Shown here in pieces: positions 1 through 10,669 of a stretch of DNA of 64,000 nt. Under the pieces are notes generated by a model. That model had not been told where the DNA came from. It saw nothing but the letters and a program-made list of their open reading frames with translations, and made no database searches. The first letter of the stretch is position 1; each line of letters starts with the position of its first letter. Made by a program: the position numbers and the translations under genes. Source of the DNA: Polydactylus sextarius (taxonomy: Eukaryota > Chordata > Actinopteri > Polynemidae); the NCBI GenBank assembly GCA_016801845.1, contig CM028914.1, positions 13,673,272 to 13,737,271 of the forward strand, read 5' to 3'.

Positions 1-2437
1 CTGAAATTAAATTCCTTTTTATTACTGACAGTGACTTGTACCACCTACATTGCGAACTGACACGTCTCACCGTCTTGGTGAATCATCGCAATGAAGACTG
101 GAGCCTGTCATCAGTTCGCAACTGGACAATACAACAGAAAACAATCAACGTGTCGATATTCACACACATCAATCTGATTCTCAACGCACCTCGTGAATCC
201 TTAAGTGTCACAGAAACCATGCCACAGTGTTACAGTATTACAAAGCATGTATACTTCTAATTTAACCCTAACCGTCTGTATCTAAATTGTAGATGTATTG
301 TAGATTGATCACGTCATTGGTCTCTAACCATTTCAATCTGGTATGATGTAACATCAACAGTGAATTTTTGATTCAACTACCGGTATTTTTTTTGATTAAT
401 TGTTTAGTTTATGATGCCCATTGCAGCATCACAGAGCCCAAAATGATGATGTTCTGTTCCAAAATTATGTAGTTCACATTGATACGACAAAGAAAATGAT
501 CTCATTTAAGATGCTAATGAAACAATTAATCAGCTTTCAAAATAGCTGCAAATTATTTCGTCAATTACCTCCTACTGGGTTGATGAATGAATTGTTTATG
601 CTATAGTATCATAATTCCTGCCAAGAGCAACGTTCAAGTACTGCACACATGACAACGCACACACACTTTTCACAACAGACTGCACCTACACGTGCGTCGC
701 CACTTAATAAAATCCAGTGGTCGGGAGAACTGACCACACTGCAGCTGATAAAAAACACATGCAAATAGGCAGAACACAAGCAAATTTAGAAAATATCTTC
801 ATCTTCAAAAACACCACAAGAAGCACAGATGACAGGGACACAAAAAAGTGATGAACCAGTCTGAGGCACACTTGTTGAGTATTTTGTGGCTTTTGAAGTT
901 GCTGAAGGCGACTACTTGTCAGCGGTGTTAAAATATAAACTGAAATCAAAGACAGTTCAAAAAGTTGTAGACATTATAGAGCATCTTTGAAGTAACTTAA
1001 CTGGGTTCAACACCTTCTTTGTCATCTGTGCTATTTGCCGTGCATTTCTGTATTTGGCTGAACAGTGAGTATTTGTAGCATTTGTACTGCTCAACAGATT
1101 TTTTTTATTCTATTTGCAGGTGCTGAAGCGAACTGAGTTCAACAATAAAACCAGACACGACACACATTTTGCCGGAATACCTAATCTAGGCATATTTAAA
1201 AACTCTGCCAGTTCAGAGAGTTCCAATAATCAAACTACGCCTTTAAGGAGCAATTTACTGTGGATGGCCAAAGTCAGCACATGGGGATTGAACAACCAAC
1301 CTTTCAGCCTACAAACAAGAGGCCAAGCTGTCGCCCTCAATCACCATCAGAAAGAGAAAGAAGTAAAGCCATTAGCAGTTTGAAGCACAGTTCCAGTTTG
1401 TGTCAATTAGACCAGAGGCCTCTCCACTGGTTCATGCTCACAGTGCGTTAGATATCTATCAATTTATTATGTAATGGCAAAGTGACACTATTATCCATTG
1501 ATCACAAAAGTTTATTTCCTATGAGATGGAACATCTGCTGAAATTGATTTCATGATTTGTCGTTCTGTCACCACAGCCAGGGTTAGTTAGGCCACTGAGT
1601 GTGATGGAGGTAACAGACAGAAGTTTGGAGGGCCATTTAGATGAGCAGGAGTGTCACTGGAGAGAAGGACAGCGCGGGCAAAGGGAGGGGGGACGCATGT
1701 GCCACACTGACACCTGGTGCTCCAGATGACAGCTCTGTGGCCAGATGGGCCTTGTTACATACAAACACACACAAACATACCCACGCATGTACACTTACAC
1801 AGAAACACATACCGTACACATATTCACAATTACTGGCACCCTGCATCCAAACAATGGACATATGCACAAGTAAGCACAAGGATGATGTACATTGGACCAA
1901 ATGAAATTGGTCAAATACCAAATACACTGTGCTTGCGTTTTGAAAAGAGAATTAGTCTTCTGATTGAAAGGTGTGGACAAGGTGATGGTGTGTGTTCTGG
2001 TGGGAAGATTAAAGAGACCCCATGGAGCATGCTTTCTCTACACATACCGACTGCACTCCTCACCACCTGTCATTTCCCTGCTTGTGGAGCCATTACCCCA
2101 CCCAAAAGTGCCCCTCTATTATTTCCTTGAAAGTGGAGGAACACTCAGGTACCAAAGACCCTTTTTTGTGACCTCAGAGTGTGAAGTTTGCAAATCTCTT
2201 TAGTATTTTTAAAGCAATTTTCCAAATCTTTCATGTAGATCAACTACAAATTTGAGATCCCAAGGGTGACAAGCTTATTTGTATGTTTTTTACTTAAAAT
2301 AATGGTGAAGGAACCCAAGTAGTGGCTGCTTTTGAAAATGCATTGGAGCTTTGTAGTAGCTCTTTGGATCAATACCCTTCAAGCTTGTTTTTGAAGAACC
2401 CTAAAGCAAAGCAACTTCATCACCACCATCCTCTTAC
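1..2437. other. non-coding DNA downstream of the cxxc5 exon
   Basis: Intron or 3' flank of the minus-strand cxxc5 gene. It holds a degenerate CA-rich tract (about 1760-1830) and no ORF with recognisable protein similarity. I searched by eye for the short terminal CXXC5 exon on the minus strand and did not find it. Confidence 0.5.
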
Positions 2438-3233
2438 CTCCAGAGCAGCAGAGGGCTTCTTCTTCAGTTCCTCACATTTGCGAAACTTGCAGATCTGATG
2501 GCCTGTCTTGCGATTCCGGCAACTGCTGCACTGCTCGCAGTTAATCCGCCGCCTGCAAGGTGGGCACATGCCGCAACGTTTTCGCTTCTTTTTACCGGAG
2601 TTGATAGCAGAGGCCAGCTCGCTCTGCGCTGGGTACTCGGCCAGGCTGGCCATGTGTAGCGCGCTGTCTGCCAGAAACACTCCAGCCGGCGTCATGATGA
2701 AAAGCCCCGGGTTGAAGGGGAAGCCACCCCCTACTCCATATGGGAAGTCAACGGGACCACCTACGGCGTCCGTGACAGACGTACCCTCCAAGTCGCTAGC
2801 CCCCGAGCCTGCGTCTCCACCGCCAACTCCCACTCCCATTCCCCCAGGCAGGAGCATGTGCTCCATACCGGCCCGCTTTAACAGTGCCGCTGCCTGGGCA
2901 AAGTGCAGCAGGCCATTCTGTCCCTCCAGAACCTGTTCTAGGGTTCGGTCCAACTTGGCTGCTGTCAGTGTGGAGACGGTGGGCTGGGGCTGCGGGGGTG
3001 GCTGAGGCTTGGCCGAGTGGCTTTTAGTCTCACTATTGTCCGTGTGTCCATTGGTGGTGGCGGAGGAGACCGCTGTATATTGGGAGAGGGTACGGCGAGT
3101 TCTTAAGGCTCTTACTGAGGGGCTCGCTGATGATGCCACTGCGGTTCCTGCGCTCCGTAACAGGAGAGTCCTGTTTGCAGCTATTCCGCTCCAGGTCCTC
3201 TGTCCGGCCCCCCTCCGACAGCCCGGTAGACAT
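2438..3233 (-). CDS. cxxc5: CXXC-type zinc finger protein 5 (large coding exon, apparent frameshift)
   Basis: Nuclear CpG-binding protein; the family represses Wnt/Dishevelled signalling and acts as a transcriptional co-regulator. Reading from ATG at 3233, the first about 45 residues carry the family motif RRNRSGIISEPL. A one-base shift near 3095 moves the rest into the frame that holds FPFNPGLFIMTPAGVFLADS and the CXXC finger (KRKRCGMCPPCRRR, then CEQCSSC and the KTGHQ loop). The exon ends after the SAALE codons at a good donor (GAG|GTAAGAG, 2438/2437). A pyrimidine-rich acceptor lies just 5' of the start (exon from 3251), so upstream exons are non-coding. SAALE and the GIISEP motif favour CXXC5 over CXXC4, whose equivalent is GTSLE. 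About 265 codons are seen; human CXXC5 is 322 aa. The last exon (in human about 15 codons, ending FRWFQ) was not found between 1 and 2437 and may lie off the window. Copy a or b cannot be decided. Confidence 0.9.
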
Positions 3234-3699
3234 GGTCCAGAGCGTACGTGCCTGGGTTGGGGGTGAGGGTGGAAAGGGGGCAGGGGTGAGCGAGGAGGGG
3301 GAGACAAGACCTTTCCTCGGTCCGTTCTGTGCCCCGGTGAGAGTGGTGCGTCACCTCAATGGACCAATCAACCAGCCAACAACAGGCAGGCGAGCCGGAG
3401 CCTTCTGCCCGCACTACAGCTCAGCCCTCATCCACGTTCTTCCATGGGCCATCTGGAAACTTTACACAAGGGAGAAGAGAGAGGTGTGTAAATTACTCAT
3501 CAGTGATCATATCCTCAAAACACTGAAAGACCCAAGAGAATGCAACAAGAACTAAACAGTAACATGCATTTGGAAAGGAAACAAGATTGATATATTATCA
3601 TCTTTTAAGTTGACATGTTGAACTTGTAGCAAATAAGTTGCACCTCCATCAGCATTAGCATTGTTTTGTCAAGTTTCTGTTCACCTGATAAATCCAAGT

Positions 3700-3960
3700 C
3701 CAGCATAGTTCCAGAGCTGTTTTTGCTCTGTTTTTGGTCTGTACCACAGCTTTCAGCTGCTAACTGCTCCACAGTGTTCACCAGCTAATTGCTAACTATT
3801 ACTGTGTGGTGTTTGGTGTGCCGAGCAGGTGGTACACAGTTATTGGAAACAGCTGCCTCTTGCAGCTAACAGCAACCCTATGAGGACAGTATAAGTTAAA
3901 GAAAACAATGCAGTTGCAAGTTTTGCAAGTTGGACCCGCAAACAATGACCTGCAACTCAA
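3700..3960. repeat. probable dispersed teleost repeat fragment
   Basis: Non-coding stretch rich in GCTAAC/AGCTGCTAAC words and repeated GAGCTGTTTTTGCTCTG-type phrases, resembling high-copy repeats I know from percomorph genomes. Ends are approximate and the family was not named. Assignment rests on recognition only. Confidence 0.35.
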
Positions 3961-6769
3961 TATTAACCTGAAGTGAGCTACAGACTTGCGTCATAATTCT
4001 CTGTTGGTTGATCAATGACACCTCTCACATTGTCTGGAGAGAAGAAACAGCTCAAGGTCAGAGTCACTGAATTAGCTCACATGATAAATCAGCTTCCTGA
4101 TCCAGGCTGAATAATGGTTACAATCTGGCAAATAATACAGTCATGTTTCATCATGTTAAACTAAGCAAACTGTTGAATTAAACACCAAGATGAAAATTAA
4201 TTCTGTTTGTTAATAAGTTTGTCAGGTCACCCGTTCTTAAATATTTAGCAAAAAATGCTTTAATAAAATAAAAGTTAGTGATATTAACAGGAATTAGTTT
4301 TACAAAAGTAATTCTTTGACATTTTCATTCATAACCCAAAATACACTGATCAAGATATGGTGATATTAATTTATAATTCATCGTCAGGATATCAAAAGCT
4401 TTAATTCCCTCTCTGCTTTTTCTTTTAACACATCAATCTACAGATCAAACTTCACAGACTCCTAACCGCAGAAATCTACACCTGCTCCCCTGGTGTCCTT
4501 CTGATCAGTTAGCACTGACAAGGAATTATACTTTATGTATAAAAAAAACTTTAGTAACTACCGGGCTCTGTTAGGACTTTTTTTCTTACTTCATCTACAG
4601 GTAGATGCATATTTATATATTTTTTTCACTTTTAGCTAAAATATTCAAACACAGGAACAAGTATCTTTATGTGACGTCCTTGCAGAGGTAGAATCTCTTT
4701 AATAGAAAAGTCATGAGTACCTGCATTGAAATAATGCAGTTGAACTTCTGTAAGGTGTCTTTGACCTAGTGACCTGTTGTATCTGCATTATAAATATCTC
4801 TCTTTATATAACCTATAAAGCCCACTTCAGGGACTAATGTGATTTTATATGAATGCTTTATTGACCTTACTGTGGTTTAGTCACTTAATATTGCATCCGC
4901 TGACTAACAATTACATGGTCATTGATCTGAGTGTATAACCTTGTGATACCAAATGAGAGTGAGAGAACAAATATCTGTCCCTTAGTTGAGTCTCTCGCTC
5001 AGTCATCTGGGAAGCTGCTGAAAATCTTGCCACAAGCTCAGGAAAAAAAAACAAGAAAGTTTGCTGTCTTTGATTAACTTCTGATTTCTTTTGGTTGCTG
5101 TGTCGTTATTTTCCATTCAATTAGTCTTAAAGACCAAACCTCTGGCACAATATATTTTTGGTGAAATGTTAGATTTCACAGTGGTGAGGCTTATAAATGG
5201 GTTCACAAGGCTACTAGTGGGAGACTCCCCACTGAGACGCATGCATCCACAGGCTTTTGGTGTAAGATTCCTGTGCTTGCTCATCTATGAAAACAAAACT
5301 ATGCTGCTATTCTCCTGACCTGTCCATGTTCACAAACAAGCATACCACCTCCCACAGAAAAGCTGAGGAAATGGCCGGGCCAGTCCTTATAAGGGAAACA
5401 AAGGGAAAGGGAGGGGAAGAGGATGGGGGGGTGGGGGTGGGGGGGTGTCTGTGCAGTGTGTGGAAATTGGAAGGCCAGAATTAGTGGGAGGTAAAGCTTC
5501 AAAGGCAAGAGCACAGCCCCCACATTCTCACCAGCTCAGGGGGATGTGGCGCCAGTGAACCAGAGCCAGCTCCGCAGCCCCTCAGCCCCATAGTTTCAGT
5601 TTCTCCCACTACAGCACTGACCAGGGTCCGGTTTCCCAAAAGCATCTCAACACTAACTGTGTCTTTGCTCAGTTGTGGGTGAACGAATAACAGCTCTGCA
5701 AATCATAAGCGTGACACAAGGAAATTTTTTGTGGTTTTATGGAATATTAGACCTGAATACTTTAATGTTGTTAAAGGTTTTTTTTTTTTTCTTGGTGGGA
5801 TTTTAATGTTACATTGTTTCCACTGAACTTTGTGGCAGCTGTGTATTTGCAAAAGTAAATCAGGGTAGCTACTTGTACAACAACACAATTTCTTGATTAA
5901 TCGTGGCCTGGGAGAATATCCAACTCTGATCCAACTGCTTCATCAATGATCTAAATACAGTAAATGTGCTAAAAGACTTTAGCATTCCACATAATTAATG
6001 AACTGGCGCATTATCAATAGCCAAAATAAATGAGTTCTCGAGTCGGCTACAAAGTGACAAAGTTGGCAATCACGGCTCATGAAAACAGTTTCAAAAATAT
6101 CACTGATCGTCTGAAACATAATAATTCATCCAGGACACTATTATCCCACCCGCCTGGCGACGTGACATGGATTTCAACTGCTGGTCTTTCACTTGTGATT
6201 GTACGGATGTGACACAACGCTTTTCATGGCTACTTCTGACTTGGCTTGCATCACCAGCAACACCTACTCTGACAGTAACACAGAGACACACTCTTTTATA
6301 ATTATTTGGCAGATGATTAGGATTTTTTTTATTTTTTGGTAGGCATAACAAAACAGATCAGTGAAGCAAGTATGACTTTGACCTATAATGCTTCAGTAAT
6401 TGAAGGACTTTTCAACACATTGTTGAGTTGTGAACAGTCATGTAAATCTAAGTTACGTTTATGGAAAAATAAGGTGCCAGTATTCAGAGTTGACATGTTG
6501 TAATGGTCAGTAGCTGTCTTGTGATTTGTCCTACTGATTTTATTCATTTAAAAATATAGCAACATGTAAATGGTTTTGGTATAAAGTCTTGATAAAAAAA
6601 CAACTAAACAACAACAAAGAAAACTTAGTGTATCCTGATTTGTGGCCTACATGTTTACAGGCTGTGTTCAGACAAAACTGGTGCACCAGACACCATACTT
6701 GTCACTTCGGTCTACCACAGTGTAACAAATGAAAACAGGGGCTCCTTCTTTAGCTCACCTTCCTCAGCT

Positions 6770-6771
<2 letters not shown>

Positions 6772-6838
<67 letters not shown>
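6772..6838. repeat. (GT)n microsatellite
   Basis: About 33 uninterrupted GT units, the longest TG tract in the window. It generates spurious Cys-Val ORFs in both overlapping frames. Confidence 0.97.
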
Positions 6839-6839
<1 letters not shown>

Positions 6840-8344
6840 ATCTGCAATCCATCCCACTGACTTATCAGTCACACTCTTTCCCCTCATCGTCAACCCTGAG
6901 CGTGGTATATCGTCTCTGGCTAATTACCTCCCTCCACTTCCAGCATCATGGCTCCTCAGATCCCTTCACCACATCATTTACAGAAGAGGGTTTATGTCCT
7001 TATGTGAACTGTCTCCTAAACCACAGCTGCCGCTGCCACTGGGAGAGTCGATGCTGTACAACAGAAACCAGATAATTGGGGCTGTTTTGTCATTTGAGCA
7101 TGTTTACTTATGTTTACTTATGATGTTATAGACTTAATGATCTGGTTCACATTAAAACCTTACACTTCAGCTTTTCTGAATCGGCCTGATAAGAGCACTG
7201 TTATTAGTTGTCACATATTACAGCACATTAAGATCCACATTTCTTGCAGAAGGTGTAAATGTAAGAGTCTTTCTTGTTCTTTGTTAATCTATCTGCACAA
7301 AACCTGCTGCACAGGATTAGTGGATGGAGATAAAGATCTGGATATAAACGTTCCTGATGATCAATAAGGTCCAGCAACGACTCGTACATGCGCAAGGCCT
7401 TTTTTCAGATCGACCAATGAGCTCAGCTGGAGATTGTAGAGCATGGGTGTGGCCTGGGAGGCATCATGTGAGCAAAATAACCGGTGGCCCAAACTGCAGC
7501 AGAACTGTGTATCAATATGACTTCCTGAACTGTTTCTTTAACGCTGCTAACACCATTATAGTCAAAACTGAATTTGATTTGTGAGGTTTTTCTTTTCTTT
7601 TTTTTTTTTTTTTACACTTTAAGGAAAGAAAATCTGTACAGTGGAGAATCACTACAGCACTAATGGTCAGTAAATCATTTGGCACAGATGACAAAACATT
7701 GACTAGCCTGAGGAGGTATAAGACAAGGCTTTTCATGCGATTATAAATGTTGTTCTTCATTCAATAACGTGTAGAAAATCTTGACATTAACTGGAGTCTG
7801 TTTTATGGGATCCGCTAAGCGATGTCAGGTCAGTTACTTTATCACTTTGTCAACAGCTGTTAATCTGAGGAACTTAAGAATTTCAAACCAATAACGTCTG
7901 AACGTGGATGACAAAATATCACATAAGCTGATCTTTGCTTTACACAGATATCAGTTGTGTGTGTTTAATGTAATTTTTATTTGTCTGGGTTCACGTCTAC
8001 TGTGGCTGTTGTGTTGGTGAGCATGTATCCCAGATTTTGAGCAAACAAACCTCATGAAATGCAAAACTGAAATGAGCCAGTTTCTTCACACGGTGTCATT
8101 TGAGCGTGAAATGTGGTGTTTAGATGAAATGCAGTGTTTGGATATTTCTGTTCAACACAAAACTGTATTGATCCTTTCAGAAAAATTCTGTTTTTCTTAT
8201 CTCTCTATTTAATACTTGACAGTCTGGCCTGGAAATATTATTACCCGAAGGCTGTGTATATTTAACTCCTGGTAAATGGTGCAAATTATTTAAATGTAAT
8301 GGTCTGCATTAAAGTCACAGCTCAGTAGCGGTGACCTGAGACAG

Positions 8345-8800
8345 ACACTCAAAGGAAAAGTTCAAGTTTTGAAGTGCAGATGAGAATATTGATAGCTCTC
8401 TTGTGGCAGTATGCTAAATATGAAGCTGAAGCCAAGGGCTGGTTAGCTTAGCTTGACATTAAGACTGAAAACAGGAGAAAACACTTAGCCGGGCTCTGTC
8501 CAAAAGAATCACAATCTGTCTGCCAGCACCATTTGAAGCTCACTAATTACCAAGTTTTATCCTGTTTGTTTAATCTGCTCAAAAAACAACAATTCACCAT
8601 TTGACAGGAATTAAATGGTAAACTATTTCTTGGCCAGAACCAGTAACTTCCTGGAGTGTCCGCTGGTTGCCTGGCAGCTGGTAAAGTACATGGTAAATTG
8701 TCCTTTTAGCCGGATGTTAGCAGTAGCTTCACACTTAGCATACAAACTCACTCTGCTTATCTAACTCTCTGCAAGAAAATGAAAGAACATTTTCAAAATT
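8345..8800 (+). repeat. dispersed percomorph repeat (SINE/MITE-like)
   Basis: Contains a string of phrases typical of a very common percomorph interspersed repeat: GGTTAGCTTAGCTTGACATT, AGCCGGGCTCTGTCCAAA, GAAGCTCACTAATTA, CTATTTCTTGGCCAG, and a tail resembling CTCTCTGCAAGAAAATGAA. No ORF. The family name is not known to me and the ends are approximate. Confidence 0.65.
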
Positions 8801-9683
8801 GCTTAACTTAAATGACACAGATATGCTCAGTGTTGTTACATATTTTGAGTACATATTGTCAAAACACCTACACCAATTATCAAAACATTCAAAATGACAA
8901 ATGTCAGCAGGACAGAGTAAGAAATATTTCATAAAAAAACTGCTGTAGACATCATGCAGAGGTCTACACATTGTGCGGAACATTCAAATTGTTTGTGAAT
9001 AATAATAGATTTTTTTTTTTTTGCATTTATAGCACCAAAAGACTACAAGTCGCTCCAAACAGCCATGTTGCTGCCGGGTGTATTTTGTCAAAACCATGAC
9101 ACTTGCATGAGCAAGAACAGCTCATTTAACATTCACATGCAGCTCTCAGCTCGTAATAACTCCAAACTTTAATCAGATCTTATGCCTGTTTTGTGCTCAG
9201 ATGCAGAAGACAGATGAATATCAGTCTACAATATTGTGACCTCTGACTGATGGATGAATTGATGGACGGTCGGTTGGTTTAGTCATTGACTAGTTCAATC
9301 AATAGGTGATGGAGGGAAGCATTTAGGGGCCAGTGTGTTTTTGTAATTCCTACTGCTCTTGGATCTGTTGGCTTTAGAAGCCTTTTCAGAATAAAAGCCT
9401 CAACGTGAAAATAATCAAAACCACCAAGAGTCTGGGCCGTTTCTCTGTTATGCCTGCTTAAATATTCAGCACACATTGACTTGATCCCCACGGTGGTTTC
9501 ATATTTCCTTCCAGGGTCATTTATGAGTTCAGTGAAATAAATCGAGCATTATTTACATTTTAGTATGAAATGATGAAGGTGTCACGAGCATTACGCAGCC
9601 AGCCTGTGTGGAGCTGCCAGGTGCATCATGTGTCCATATGTGAATCACGAAATCACGAGCGCAACTCTTGAATAAGTTTCCTT

Positions 9684-9697
9684 CACTGACGTCAGTG
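9684..9697. promoter_or_regulatory. perfect CRE palindrome
   Basis: CACTGACGTCAGTG is a 14-bp perfect palindrome with the full CRE core TGACGTCA at 9687-9694, bound by CREB/ATF proteins. It sits at the left edge of the CpG-rich block, next to an NRF1-like GC word. Confidence 0.5.
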
Positions 9698-10635
9698 CGT
9701 GCGCAGGTGCCCGGTAATCACAGTCAGCTTTTTTGAAAGGAGGTGTGGAAAGAGAAAAAAAAAATATTGTCTAATTTCCTGCAGGGTTATGAGGCTTCTT
9801 TTTGGTCGGTCACAAACTCTGGAGCAGCAGCTGACTGCTGCACCGAGAGAGAGAGAGAGAGAGAGACGCGACACCACTTAATGCATTAGTTTCAGGCGAC
9901 GCGCGATGCAAAAAAAGAAGAAAAAACCGCTGCGCCCAGACGCGCTGTCTGCGGACTGTGTGCTTGTGTCCACGGTGAGCAACACATTCTCTATTCCTCC
10001 CACCTCCTGTCGACTGAAGCGCGCGCGCACACTCACGGACGGACACACACACCGAACACACACGCGCGCGCGCACACACACACACACACCCATTCGCAGA
10101 CGCGCAAACGCAGAGGAAGTTAAACAGCCCGGTGACAATAATTAGACTCAAGGCTTCATCCATTGTCCACGAGCTGCTGCTGCTGTTGCCGCTGCTGTTG
10201 TTGTGTCTTATCCCTCCCTCGTTAGACTGTGCGCGCAAAAACAAAAGTTAGAGCAGAAAAGAAACAGCTGAGACGTGCTCACTGTGACTTCGAATTATTC
10301 GCAAACATATGGAGCAGTTGGAGCAGAGGTAGATACTGGTGGCGGATTGCGGGGGTAGGAGGGGGGGGTGACGCGTAAACGGAGAGAGGGAGAGGGAGAG
10401 AGAGAGAAAGAGGAAGGAAGGGGGAGGCAACGAGCAGCGTGGTGGTGGTGAAAGCTACCTGGGAACTTTCTGATGATGCGAAAAAAGATGGAAAAGAAAA
10501 GGCGAATATGGATGAATTCTTCACGCGTCTTTACGCGCGAAGAAAACTGACTCCATCACTAGATTTTCCTTTTCTTTAAGTAAACAGCGGATCAAATAAA
10601 GTTTCATTTACAACGGGGTGACAACAGAAAGAGAA

Positions 10636-10639
<4 letters not shown>

Positions 10640-10669
<30 letters not shown>
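10640..10669. repeat. (GT)n microsatellite in CpG-rich block
   Basis: About 15 GT units directly after a GAAAGAG run. Nearby are (GA)n at 9845-9866 and a purine tract around 10379-10425. Confidence 0.9.

Larger units (their letters stand above)
3252..9580. other. cxxc5 upstream intron / intergenic DNA
   Basis: No coding exon recognised. Contents are a probable dispersed repeat at about 3700-3960, a G-rich tract around 5400-5450, the long GT microsatellite at 6772-6838 and a second dispersed repeat at about 8345-8800. If cxxc5 starts in the CpG-rich block further right, this is its 5' intron. Confidence 0.5.

Noticed and set aside
2508..3005. 165-codon plus-strand ORF across the cxxc5 exon
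   Set aside because: Antisense shadow of the GC-rich cxxc5 coding sequence.
2438..3233. CXXC4 rather than CXXC5
   Set aside because: The GIISEP N-terminal motif, NPGLFIMTPAGVFLADS and the PSAALE exon end match CXXC5; CXXC4 has PGTSLE and a different N-terminus.
6772..7131. ORFs beginning with Cys-Val repeats (two frames) over the GT tract
   Set aside because: They are translations of a GT microsatellite and run into sequence without coding bias or splice context. The same holds for the tracts near 28875, 33332 and 35338.
9810..10244. 144-codon minus-strand ORF in the CpG-rich block
   Set aside because: Its residues reflect simple repeats (GT, GA, GCGC); no domain and no homologous phrase.
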